Shown here one piece after another: positions 1-13,300 of a DNA stretch of 64,000 nt; position 1 is the stretch's first letter, and each line of letters begins with the position of its first letter. The stretch spans positions 13,337,796 to 13,401,795 of the forward strand of contig OZ021730.1 of the NCBI GenBank assembly GCA_963978545.1. Direction: 5' to 3'. This DNA comes from Linyphia triangularis (taxonomy: Eukaryota > Arthropoda > Arachnida > Araneae > Linyphiidae). Below the pieces are notes generated by a model. It saw nothing but the letters and a program-made list of their open reading frames with translations. It was not told the origin of the DNA and searched no databases. Made by a program: the position numbers and the translations under genes.

Positions 1-902
1 GCTCAAAAAGCAACACATTTTCTCCCACTTGATGTTGAAAGAATTGATATTAAAGTGTTTTACTACCAAGAAAAGGATAGTAAAAGAAGAAGTGAGATTA
101 AAGAGAGTCAATCTTAGTGTGATGTGAAAATTCACAAAATTCTAATGCATGTGAACACTCGATGGTTGTCATTAGAAAATGCTTTTCACATTTACGAATA
201 GTAATGTTGCACTTCAAAAAGAGCAACTCTACATCCACATAATAACAGAATGAACTCGTATTATGAACTTCTTGTTCGATTTGTAAATCCTGAAGCCACT
301 AAATCCAAATCTCTCTTGAAGATCAATTTCCAGAAATGTAGGAATCAAAAATATGATGGCTCGCTTGTAATAGGCTCATCTACAAGATCTATTTTACATG
401 TTTCCAATTTTTAATTGGAAGAAATAAAAAAAGAGATATTTTTATCTGTGAGAAAATTGTGTGTTACTGCTTGCAGTTATATTGTTAAAAAGTTTCCTTT
501 AAGAGATTAGTTTTACAAACATGCTTCTGTAGCTAACACTTTAAAACGGAAAACAGCCAATCTCCAATCAGTCATATTTTTCATCTTTGTTTAACTGTTC
601 TTTGGACAATGACCAGTTAGAACTGGAATTTGCTTTATTTTCAAGCTGATAGTCTATCAACAGAAATTTTAGAAGCTGATAGAGTTGATGAGATAAGCCA
701 AATAAAAAATAGCATTGGTAACCTACAGTATGTGGCATTGCCAAAAGCCATGCTATCAATCCTTTCAATGCCTCATAGTATTGCTGGAACAGAAAGAATT
801 TTCAGCATGGTACAGGAAAATCAGACTGAAATACGTTCAAACACAAGCACCGAAACACTGGAATCACTCCTCATAATAAAATTGAACATGGAATTTTGCT
901 AA
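1..902 (+). pseudogene. hAT transposase remnant (ZBED-like), degenerate
   Basis: Broken reading frames collinear with the C-terminal half of a ZBED-type hAT transposase. Positions about 1-117 give a segment with DVERIDIKVFYYQEKD and SKRRSEIK; 121-200 give KILMHVNTRWLSLENAF, a strongly conserved hAT block. 630-902 is an open frame ending in the dimerisation region (MPHSIAGTERIFSM, TLESLLIIKLNMEF). Frames change between blocks and stops interrupt them, so it is not functional. The left part is cut by the window edge. It is antisense to DNMT1, in the intron after the BAH2 exon. Confidence 0.8.
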
Positions 903-2562
903 GATGTTAATTTAAGCAACGATGACTTGAAAAAAGCAGAGTGCTTGCTTTTTATCACTAAAGAAATAGTAGATTTCGTTTGTATATCCTCATTTAATGT
1001 ATCAATTGCTTTTTCTTAAATTAACCTTACTATATTGTTATGTATTTTGTTTAGTGTACAAATTCATTCAGTAATATATTTAGTTATTAATAATAAATAC
1101 CTTCTAAATTATGTTAAATAATTACAAATACCTGTTAAAATATACAACAATTTGATATATGTCTTGGGTATTTTTTTGTGAATACTTTAAGGAGTCTGAT
1201 ATGGCAATAGTACTGTAAGTCCTACTGATGGCTGGATTGCCAATGTTGGAGTGTATGCACACAGCCAATCAGTTCATTGAATTTCTAAGTACAGCCAAAG
1301 TAGGAAATGTCCTTACTTTTAATGTGCCATGTGACAATGACATAGTTTCTGTCTTTAAATGATAAAACGTGATTGAGGATTCATCTTCAAATAAAAAAGA
1401 TGAAGGGAGAAAAATAATTCATCACCTTCAAAGGAAGTAAAGGAGTTTTTAAACCTACTTTGCAACAGAAATTGAGGACAAAAAACAATGAGTTTTAGTT
1501 AGTAATAAGAAAATAGATAAGATGTTTTCAGTAAAAATTGCATATCATTTTCATGCTGTAGAGAAATATAGAGTAATGGACCCTTTAACCGGTAAGTTCG
1601 GGGCCATCATCATCCCAGTTTTCAGATCCGTTCAGGAAAAACGGTAACAATGATGCAGCTATTTTAACATAATGAAACAGTTAATCCTGAATAATAATCC
1701 TTCTCCACACCTGCAATTCCTGATCACAAAAGATGAATAATTATAAACATTCCCTATTCCGGATGATATGAAAAACATCGCCTGCTTCCTCCACAAAAGT
1801 CAAAACATTCAGTTTGCTGAAAATAATTGTGGATGGCCAAAGATTGTTCTGGGACACTAAACCCAAGAAATTAGCAGCCTCTGGTATATCTGGGTATCAA
1901 TGTCCTTCGTGAAGTCAATGTCCTTTTTTCCCTAAAAGTCGGTATAGGAATTGAAAGAACTTTTTTCCCTTCTTAGAAAATCCGATTTGTGGTTAAGCTT
2001 TTTATTTTGACAGTAACGTAAAAATACCACGCTGACATCGAAATCGGAAAGCGCAGAACGAACTGGAACTAATGACGAAAAATATCTTCCAAAAAGTAGT
2101 TTGTGATGTCAGAGAAGAATGTGAGTCAACTGACCTTGTAATCGATCTTGAATAAAGAGATGGGGGAATTTCTTGTCTAGACTTGCATATACAGAACTGA
2201 ATGCGATGTGACATCACAAGAGTGGTGCAAACGCTCACTTTCACACCGAATTTCGAAATAAAAAAATTCTTAAAAGTGCTGGTTTTGGGGTCATTCCGGA
2301 TTTCAGGTTGCCAGATAAAAGGTCACTATTTGTATAAGTGACTATGATTCTAGTATCTCTATAATTTAGAGGATTTTTTTTTTTTTAATTGGCTAGTCTA
2401 TAAAAAAAAGCAATTTATTATTATGTGTAGCATAAAGAAAATTCATATTTTTTGTAAATTCATAATGAAATATCCAATTTTGTAAAATTCAGAATCGATC
2501 TTTGAAGGTTCATTTTAACAGGATTCGACAAAATAAATAAATATGACAAAAAAAAACCTTAC
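903..2562. other. Intronic sequence, nothing recognised
   Basis: AT-rich sequence between the hAT remnant and the last DNMT1 exon of the window. The minus strand was searched for the start of the DNMT1 catalytic domain (LDVFSGCGGLS-like) and none was found. A short open frame at 2002-2244 on the minus strand has no recognisable content. Confidence 0.5.
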
Positions 2563-2753
2563 CTTTCCAATTCTTCCAATTTTCTGCGCAATGGAAGGTG
2601 GTTCTTCAAAGGTTTTTGTGGATTTGTCATAACTTTCATTGAAATAAAACCTGTTGGGTCCTTTGCTGGTCCATTCTTCAGGAGATTCAGTCAGATTTTC
2701 CCCAAAGACAACATAGCACTTGCCTTGAACTTTGGAGAAGTCAACAGTAATCT
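2563..2753 (-). CDS. DNMT1: DNMT1 exon, end of BAH2 (last exon in window)
   Basis: A 191-nt exon between CTTTTAG and GTAAGG. It encodes [20 protein letters not shown], the [20 protein letters not shown] segment and [13 protein letters not shown]. It matches vertebrate VDFKAVQGRCTVEYGEDL...GPNRFYFLEAY...FEDPP. In vertebrates this is followed by the (KG)n linker and the catalytic domain; those exons must lie left of position 1, because nothing resembling them is seen in 1-2562. Confidence 0.97.
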
Positions 2754-5700
2754 CTAAAAGGGAAAAAAATCTTGATACAAGTTTTGCCAGGTGATACATT
2801 TCACAAGACTTTCTTTTAACTATTATAGGGTTCTTACTCTTATTGAAGAACAAAAAATTCAAGAGACCTTTTAAAGAAAATTCAAGGACAATAAAATTAC
2901 ATATTTTCTACATAAAAATACAAATGATAAATCAAAATTTCCACCATTAGTGTTAAAATGTGCCATTGCATTATTTTTTTTATTACTTCTAGATAAATCA
3001 ATCTTTTGTTCTAGTAATACGATAAACAACAAATTTGACACCCTTGAAGGAGTCAATAAAATTTTTTAAGTGTATTGAGGAGAAAACGGAGGCAGAGATT
3101 ATTAGTGGTCGTTTAAAAATTGAAGGATTTTCAAGGACCTCATCCTTTTTTTTAAGGACCATGAGAACCCTGTACAGGGTTTCTGCCAAAACAAAATATC
3201 ACAAATCCATGACTTTCCAAGACTGAAGTAGATAATTTTTCATGACTCAAGAAACTGAAAGACAAAAAAAAAAAAAAATATATAATAATAACCTATATGA
3301 ATTTTACGAACACGAACATAGTAAGTAAATCAATGTACCATAAGACGATTTTTATAAACTTTTATTTTACATTAGGTAAAAAATCCTTGTTTCATTAACT
3401 TCCAAATCAGAAGAAAAAAAGGAAAAATAATTTTCTATTCTTTGGTATTTCAGTATAAAAAAAAAAGGTAATTAATCTTCAATACAAAATAAGCCAATAA
3501 TAATAAATTATATCCACAAAACTCAAATGTTTTGATATCAATACTGCAAAACAGTAGAAGAAAGAAGACGGGGGGGGGGGGGATTTAAACATATGCTTAT
3601 CAAAACTGTTCTTCCGTCAAAAACGTAAATAAAAACATAGATGAATTTTCTATAAGCTGAATAGTGATCATGCGTTTATGACATCACAGTTATGTGATTT
3701 TACTTAAAATGTTCAGGAATCCATGAAATTCACTGTATTTCCATTATTTACGGTCAATTTTTTGCTCAAAATCATGACTTTCCATGACAAAATTTACCCT
3801 ATGTCCAAATTCATGACTTTCCATGACATTTCCTGACTTTCCATATGCACAGAAACCCTGCCTGTATTAGAGTACTGAATAGAATTTTTTTTTTATAGAT
3901 TTATAAGAAATATATATATTCCTTCAGCAGTATTTGATAATTGGCTTAATGGTAAAACACATACAAGGACTCATGGATGAGGGTGATATTAACCAAGGTT
4001 AAAAACCCTGAAACTACTGCCACTGGCTCTCTTACATCTTGCCTAAATAAATATATTTGGTATGGAAAATATTTAGGCAAGACTTGTTTAAACAAACTTA
4101 TTACGATCTATATTTTATAAAAAGCTAATAATTTTACGAGTTGTTATCAGATTCCTGGAACAATCAACCACGCAGTTTATTTCATCTGGGTATTCTGCAT
4201 ACATTGTGACACTAACTTTCTAAACCTCAGTGCTAACGGCATTTACAATCCAATCCAAATACTTGATTTAATTCTAAAAGTGCTCACTGTAACCAAACTT
4301 AGTCTAATGAAAAATGCTCATCTAGGACCCAAAATCAAGACTTGCTGACGCTCTGCCCTAGTGTAGGACTTGTTCACGAAAACCTCCCGAAAAAACTAAC
4401 CAATCAGGACTCTAAAAATAACACCAAAATAGCTAAGATTTTTAACAAAACAAGGAAAAAGTCAGACCAAACGGGCAATTCTTAGCCAAATGTTGTAACT
4501 GATTGACTACCGAAGTTTCTTTTTTACCTATTCAACTTCATTGTTGTTCAACTGAAACATTATGTCAAATGAAACATTCTTAGAAAATCTTTTTTTTAAC
4601 GCGTTGAGCGCCCTGTCAGCCATCGGTGGCTGACCGTGTAAAATTTGATATAAAATTAAAAAAATTATATTGTTTTAAGAAATTACTGAAAATTTACTTA
4701 ATGTTTATTTATTATAGGATTATATCATTAACACGTTTAGTTCCTTTCACGACAGTGAACTTACCCTTTAGACAGTGTCAACCACCGGTGGCTGATAGTA
4801 AAATTGCCTACCTAAGAATTTTAAGTTCAAAATCTGGCAACACTGAGTAAACATGTGGAATGAGTGTCTATAAGCATTTCATTTTAAACGTAAATATCTT
4901 CTACTGCGATAAGAAACAATGGTCCTAATATATTAAATTAGCTGTATTCAGTCAATTTCAATCTGTTAGTAGAGCGCTTTGCATTGCTATACCGCAATAC
5001 CAGCGCTTCCAAGAAGCATGCACGGTCTGAAGGGGAATTCCGTAAGAATTCGTATGGTGCTCAACGTGGTAAACTTCAGAATAGGGTGAAATACTGGACC
5101 GAAACGATAGCTTGTTTGTTTTTGCCAAACTAATTGGTTGCTTAAGATTTGACACCCAATTAACTTAAATGGTGAACAAAAATACATAACCTAACAAAAA
5201 AGAATATTACAATTTAGAATACAAGGAAAACAACAGACCAAAATTGTAATTTTTTTTTTACCAAGTCAGATAAAATTGAATGACCTTGAAGATCTCACCA
5301 CTTAACACATACAGTAGACTCTCAATTATCCAACCTAATTCAGACTGAAGGTAGGTTGGATAACCGTAAATTCTTTGTGATAGAGATTTGTTAAAAAATA
5401 TTAAAAAGTAATAGATGTTTTCATTTATTGAATACTGAACTTTTAATGTTATCAGGTATGAGAGTGATCAGAGAGCAAAAAGGAGGAAATTTAAAAATTC
5501 GTTAAAAACTCGAAGAAGGAATACACAAAAATTCAACAAAAAAGTGTGCAGGAAGGATGATTCAATAATTTTAAAGATACAATGAAATTTCTCATACTAT
5601 ATAATAATTACATTTCAAATATTAGGAGTGTGTGAAGTAATCTGTCAGGAAAGGGGAGCTAAAAAGGAAAATCTTTTGTTTAGACATGAGGAAAAGTGTA

Positions 5701-8700
5701 TTTTTTTAAGGAAAAACTGGTTCAGATCAGAAAAATGCGGATCCTTGAAACGGAGACAAACAGAAGGAAAATATTACATAAAAACAAAAAAGGAGAAAAT
5801 CCTCCAAAAGGAGGAAAACTCTCATCCACGTGTTAAGAATTGTTTTAGGGTTGTTTCACGGTTTGATCTCAAAAGCAATAGTTTAGTTTGGTCTGATATT
5901 GTTATTCTAGCCATGCCGGTCTTTTGGCAGGTGATTTTCAATCATTATTTTAACAGAAAAAATTTATTCTAAGAATATATTTAAGATAAACATTTTAAGT
6001 AAATCAGATACCTTCGTTGCTGTAATAGAGGAGATTTAGATCCAACTCGTAATTTAAGGCATCTTTTTTTCGGTGTGTATCCTCTGGCCTAAAAATACAA
6101 AAACTACTTTTAAAACAATAAATTTTATTTACACATAAATGTAATTTTGTAATTAAATTCAGAAATATGAAAATAATCTAAAAAAAAAAAAAAAAATTAC
6201 TAAGGAATGTAATCTATACTTGAAAAATTAGCACCTACCATAAAGTAAATTTTGATTAAATCTAATTCAATTCTGAAGCTCCACTTCCCTACTAACATTA
6301 TAAACAGAAATAGAAAATATTTCTTAAATACCACTTCTATTTGGTACATTTTTAAAAAATATTTTCTTAAGATTAAGATAGTCTATAAATATTTTAAATT
6401 AATAAAGCATTACAAATTATGTTAATAGCTTGAAAATATTCTTACCTATAAAACATTTTCACCACAAGTTTAGGTGAAGAAGACTTTTTTTTACTCTGAA
6501 CTATTCTTACGATGTATCCAATTTGAAAAGGCTTTGGAACATCAACATTGGAACCTTTGATGTAATCATTCTTCCTGTAAGCTTCAGGATACATTGTTTC
6601 ATCGACCTATTACAAAATTTCTTCTATTAAGAACTGACAAAATATTTTAATTGAAACTGAAGTTAAACATCACAGAGCTTGTACTTATTATAAACGACGA
6701 AAGAATAAAAAAGTAACTAATTTTTTTTTTTTTATCTAAAGGGTATAACAGGTTCATATGGCCAAAAAATAAAAAATAGGATTTGATTAATTGTGAGGAA
6801 AAAGAGGTATGTACATAAAAATTTAAAACAGAATTAAGAACACAGCTTTGTCTCCTACAAAATTAGGGCATTAAAAAACTGGGCCTTATTTTATGAAGTG
6901 CAAAGAGTCTCGATTAGTTAAGAATCCAAGGGGAAAATGTTTTGTCATTCTTACAAAATCATATAGTCATACTTTTTTAGGCAATTCCACAACACATATA
7001 CTTTTTTTTACAGGATACTGTTCTTATAAATTTTAATCATTTGTGTGAAAAAGTTATTTAATTTCCAAACAATTTTTATGAATATTTTTTCTAAAACTAA
7101 ATTAATGGAGACAACAAAACAAGAACTTAAATTTGAAGAATATATATATATATATATATTTGCATGAATACCTAAAATTGAATAAAGAGCATATCCAGTG
7201 TGGCCACAAAATCCAGAAAAAAAAAGTTCCCTTATAGATTTCTAGAAAATTCCCTGATTTTACGGCAAACTTTTTATTTTTTCCAACTTTTCCAAATGTG
7301 TAGAGACCTTGATAAAATAGAACATATGCCAAAGATAACTTTCAAGGAACCACTTCAAATTAATTTAGATTTATTATTAGTATACTTAATAATTAGAGTA
7401 ATTGTTCCTGTCTCATATTTTTGGCGCATGCATTTATATAAAATACTTTTTTACATTCAATTACCCATATGTTAACATAAAAGTATTGCATTCAGTTAAA
7501 AAGACAAATTTATGTATATTTTTTTACATTTCTACACATTTTGGAACATACCAAGTAAAAAAAAAAAGTGGTCCAGAAAAAGTATATGTCTGTGGTAGAC
7601 CAGAAAATATCTACTTGCCACAGGTCGATTAAACAGCGTGATGAGGCGACTAAATAAACTAATCAGGGTGGCGACAGAACCGGGAATTCAGGGAAATCGG
7701 AGAAATATTAGGAAATTTCACTCTTCTGGAAAAATCAGGGAATTTTGAAGTTTTTGAGTTTCCCCTCTTACATCCCTGTGTGGGTGCAGATATTTTGGAA
7801 CAAGCCAGGAAAAATTATTTCCGTTAGATTTTTAGCTATCCTATAAATAAGAAACACAGCAGGCGGTAGTTTTATTGTTAAAAAAAATCCTCAAACTTCA
7901 ATCTGACTGCATCCTGTTAAAGGAAAAGTATTTTCTTCTTGCCTTGCGTTTTTTATTGACAGATATATCAGAACCCTAAATTCCTTAATATTTCAAATAA
8001 ATTCCATCAGATTTTTTTACTTTTATTAACCCTTTACAGCATTATGTTACACATGAGCAACAAATCTACAGGCATCCATAAAGAAAAAATCTTAGATCCT
8101 GTACTTGATTTTTTTTGTTTTGTTCTTTCATTGACACTTTATTAAACACAATTAACTTAGATATGCATTTTTGATTTTTAATAGAAATCAAATAAAGAAT
8201 TAAAACATACTCGTCACTTCAAAAAAAAAAAAAAAGACAAGTTATAAATTTAAAAAAATAAATCATTTTTTCAATTTTTTGTGTGCATTTTTTCAATTTT
8301 TATACTCATAAAAATCACTCCCCAATTTTTTTCCCCTTAAATTTGAATTCAAACATGGTGAAATTAGTGAAAATGAGCCTGCTCCATACTTGCTGACTCA
8401 GCGCAGGCAGCTATTAATCACGAAACTTTTTTTCAAATGGCGGAGACTTAATCTCCGAAACTACTCGCACGATTTCAATGATTTTGGTCTTATTTTGATC
8501 GTTGAGATGTTTTGTATGCCAATTTACCACAATTTGCCAAAAAAATTAATTACAACATTGTTTTTTTTAGCAAATAATAGTGACAAACAGGGGTGTTTTT
8601 TCTACCTTTTTTTCAAACATCAGCCATTTTATTATTTTTGGCAATTTGGGGTAAATTGTCACGTAAGGGAACTTTCTTTTGAAGAATCCGTTCTTTTCCC

Positions 8701-10270
8701 CTTCAGATCCACCAATCTCAAGATTAACTGTCAGCTGTGGGACAGCATTTTTTTGAAACCTGGACTTTGACGCCTCCTAAATAGTTGTTAAAAACTGAAA
8801 TTTGACAAAAATAAAGTATTTGTGTATTCTATAAGCTTCAAATAAAAGTTGAAAAAAAAAAAAAAAAAAATCATTGTAATATCTTATACAGGACCTGAAA
8901 AAAAAAACTTGAAAATTTTGTATTTTTTTAGCTTTCCAAGGTGGTCAAGCACCTTAAGGTAAAAGTTAAAATCCCAACCTCCCCTTCCCTGGCTGCGCTA
9001 CTGATTAAGAAAAAAAGACTGCGATGAAGTGGCTTCAGAACTAAAAGTTTCTACTGGCCACTGGCTACTATTTGAAAATTTCGATTTTATAGGTCTAGTC
9101 TGTGGTCAGCATAATTCCTGAAGGGATTGATCGACGATGCTCAACTTTTGCATATGGGTTAATGGTGGCGATGGAACCTTACATTAAGATTTTAATCTAA
9201 AATTGTGCATGCACACAAGGTAGCTGACATAAAAATTCAGCAAATGCAAAAAAAAAAAACAGCTGTAGGGATTTTGATCAAAATCACTGTAATAAAGCCT
9301 TTTAAGGAGTTATAAACATCTCACGAAATTTTCGTAAAATTTTGATAAAAGCTTTAAAGTTGAAAACAAATGTATTTAACATAGAGCTCTCTTCGCTTGA
9401 GCATTCTCTATAAAGAACTTTTTTCCTTTGTTTTACCTACCTGAAAGGATAATGTAATAATAATCGAAAAACCATATCGCCATTTCGCTAATGCTATAAA
9501 AATGTGCTTTCAACTAATCGTAAAAATTGCTGCAGGGTATATTTCCCATGGCAGCAATTAATCAAAAACTCAAGGTGTGACGAATTTGGAGAAGTTTTTT
9601 TAAAATAGCTTTGAAAAGTTTAAATTTTTCTATTACCAACACAATTTTCTTGTTAAACAGCACCAAAATACGGATAAAGGAGAAAACATACCTTTAATCC
9701 AGCGATAGAAAATTTCCCCGATTTTCATTAAATTTAAAAAAATTCCCATACATTTTCCTGATTTCCAGATTCTGTGGCCACGCTGCATATATTTATTAAG
9801 AGTTAGTTTTAACCCTTAGACAACCATTTTTTAAAGCAAGTCTTTTTTCAACAAACATGCATTAAATAGGCTCTATTCAAGTTAGTCATACTTGATCAGA
9901 ATTATATTATGAAGGGGGAAGGATTTACAGGCATTGTACAATGTGTACCACTGGTACTACCAGCTGGATTCATTAGGTACCACAGGTATTCTTAAGTACG
10001 AGAAAAAACCATTATCTTACCAGTAAATGATCTGAATCAGTAGGACAATATTCAATGAGTTTTATAATTGGTAATATCTTACTGGTGTTTATATTCTATT
10101 TTGTGGGATGTACAGAGATGCTAATCTTTGAGAAGTGTCATCAGTAAAAAAAATTGATGTTACAGTAAAATCAAACTTTCAATTAAAATTGTAGCAGTGC
10201 ATAGAAATATCCACCTTGAAATGTTAATTCCTAATGTAATTGGTGACAATTGCATATTATACGGTACAAC

Positions 10271-10311
<41 letters not shown>

Positions 10312-13300
10312 AAAACTATTGTACATGTCATTTCGGCAAAAAAATTACATACTTAAACAATTGTATTACATAATATAATAAGCAGGTGTATCGCATTTTC
10401 ATAATTCTTTAAGCTAGATTCCAAAGTACTTAAAAAAAAAACAGATTTCGTGCAAGTCTTTTCCATAGATTTCAAAGGTCTGTAGGCGTAAAAAGAAGTA
10501 ATATTCCATAAAAACTACTGAAAACCTGTAAAAGTTGGCATGTCTAGATCCCGTAGGTAGTCTAAGGGTAAAAGGGCCATTTTTTAAATGTATGTACACT
10601 TTCCTGAATGGAATTTTTTAAGGGTCAGTAAAAGAAATAATTTTTTTTCTAAACAGATGTCTGTTAACATATTGTTTATGTTCAGGGTTCCTACTCAAAT
10701 CACAGAATGAAAATCAATGATTTTTCAGGACCTAAATAATGTTTTTAAGGACCTTTGAAAATTTGTTTGCAGGCACCATGTCTATATATACATTTTTAAT
10801 GAAGTATATTGTACCAAAAAAGTTACAAGTTGGTGTATGCGTAATACAAATATGTCGGTGCAGGTAAGTAGAGGTCACACAGGGATAGTGGAGTCCGAGT
10901 TATATTTTTATAAATTTTTTGCAGTTGGGAACACAACATCCGCAAAAATTAAGGAATTTTAAGGACCACTAAGCATTTTCAAGGACTTTTAAGCACCTCT
11001 AAGCATTTTCAAGGCCTTGAAAACAAGTTTCAAAATATTAAACACGTTTAATGACTTTCAATGACCGTGGGAACCCTGATATTTAAATATTTGGGTATAA
11101 AAATTACAAGCAACTATTGCACTATAAGTCTTCCACTACATCATTCTAATAAAATGGTTAAACAATAATCCACTAAATGCATAATAACTAAGGAAAATTG
11201 AAAAATTCTTTAGTTTAGAAAGGCCAGTAAACAATATTAAATATGAGATATTGTAGGCATTTATTCACACCTCTTTATCTTTAACACTCTGGCTCTTTCT
11301 TTCTGGTTCTCGTTTTGTATTGAACACATCAGGAGTGAGGTATACACTGTCGCCAGGTCTAAGTGTAAAGCCCAGCCAGCTGGCAGAAGCAAAACTTTTT
11401 ATATCACCTTCCTCTTCAGCAAAATCAAGCTCCACACTTTTGGACTGCAATAAGAAAAAGAAAGCAAAGTTGAGCAGGATTTATAGACATCACGATAAAA
11501 ATATTGCTACCAAGTTATGCTCTTAAGAGGGTCCAATACCAAAAATAAAATTAAAAAAAATAATAATTTATAAATAGTTTTACGTCAAAAATTTATCTTA
11601 TGTATGATATACTATATATATGTCTTAGAGATATTTTTTTTTTTTTTAAATATTGTGTTAGTTAAAAAAAAAAAACAACAACATAATAATTGATGTTTGA
11701 AAATTTTTGATATAAGTCAAGAAGAAAAAAATTCTGTAATTCACAATTACATAAAGAAAATATTGTCTCCACAGAATTTTGATGGGTAAATTAGATTTTT
11801 TTTTTAAATATCAAAGTTAAAATATTGAATTTTTTTCTTTTTTTTTGTATGATATTCTTTATGCTAAATGTTATATTTTAAAACAGGATCCCCTTAATAA
11901 AGCATAAAAGGTGTGATTAGGCTAATATAAAAAAAATTGAAGAATTTTTTATCCCTACATTACAAAACATGTGTCTGATTGTCCACCGATCCCGGCCAGT
12001 TTAGAGAATTTAATAAGTTCTCCTGGCACTCGCAGCAACGCTCGCACATATATTTGTTAGCTAAAATATACTTCTGTTGGCACCATTCCATTAGCAAAAA
12101 AAAAAAAAAAAAAAAAAAAAACGATAAATTGCAACACCGTATCCAAACTAACCCAGTAGCAGAAACTTTTCTGCCAGTCTGCAACATTAATTAGGGTATT
12201 AGAAAATAATCTGCAACATAATTATTTAAGTTTGCATAAAATACATAAGCATCTTATTCGTCAATTTTATCAAAAATTCATGTTTTACATAAACAGAAAT
12301 TTGGCAAAATAAATTGAATATTAAAACAGAAATATTCAAATTATTGAATCTTAAATTAAAATTCTAATCATTACGTATAAATTCAAACCAAACAGCGAAA
12401 GCGATCTGCACACTAATCACAGACATAACGGCTGTCACATCAGCACAAGCCTAGATGAGTGACATCGAAGCCGCATTGCAATTTTCATCGATAGCTGTTA
12501 TTAAAGCAGCTTAAACCTAGGTGAAAATTACCACTACAATAACACAAATATTGGCCACCTTACAGCCGCAAATATCTGCAATTACATCAAAGTAACAATC
12601 TGCAAAAATGACCATTATACCAACGTAAACATCGGCGGTAGCGCTCAATACATCGATAGAAATGTGGAAATTTATGCAATAGAGACGATTACACTATCGA
12701 CATAACACTCAACGAAATTGAATATCACAACCACGTAAATCTCGGCGATGATGACAACTAATGAAGCGCAAACCTTCGAAATAGTAGTTATTATATTGGC
12801 GTAACACTCGAAAAAAGGAACATTGCAGTGATGTAAATATCGACGATACCTCTCGTCTTAGCAGCGTGATTTTAGGCAATAGCGGTCCTTACATCAGTGT
12901 AACTTTTAGTGAAGCTAAGCTACTACACACCAATGCGTGAAAGCAAATAGAACTCATGTTTTTATACAATTTCTGTAAAATCGTGCACGGTGAGCATCAC
13001 AATTCTGATTCCTCTTAATGAAATGAAATATCACGCATATGCGTTGACTCAAATCACTCAACTTACAAATCGGACAATTTTTTTTTTTAAGTCAAATTTG
13101 TAAAACAATCTGCAGGCTGCTGAAAAATCTACAATGTCTGTCTCCTGTCTCGCATTTTCCGCTACCGGGCAAACTAACAATCTTCAAATCATTTATAATT
13201 CCTATAACAAACCATTATAGAGTTGATATATCAATCCTATAACAAATCGCAAACATTTAGGTTTGGTGCTAACTGTTAACCAGCTAACGGTAGAGTACCC

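Noticed and set aside
1..2562. DNMT1 catalytic-domain exons
   Set aside because: No GCGGLS-, PPCQGF- or ENV-like coding on the minus strand; the catalytic domain is outside the window.
5628..5972. Plus-strand frame of 114 codons
   Set aside because: Lys/Glu low-complexity translation of purine-rich intronic DNA; no conserved content.
8390..8770. Plus-strand frame of 126 codons
   Set aside because: Phe/Leu-rich translation of AT-rich DNA inside a nested MITE; no motif, start context or splice support.
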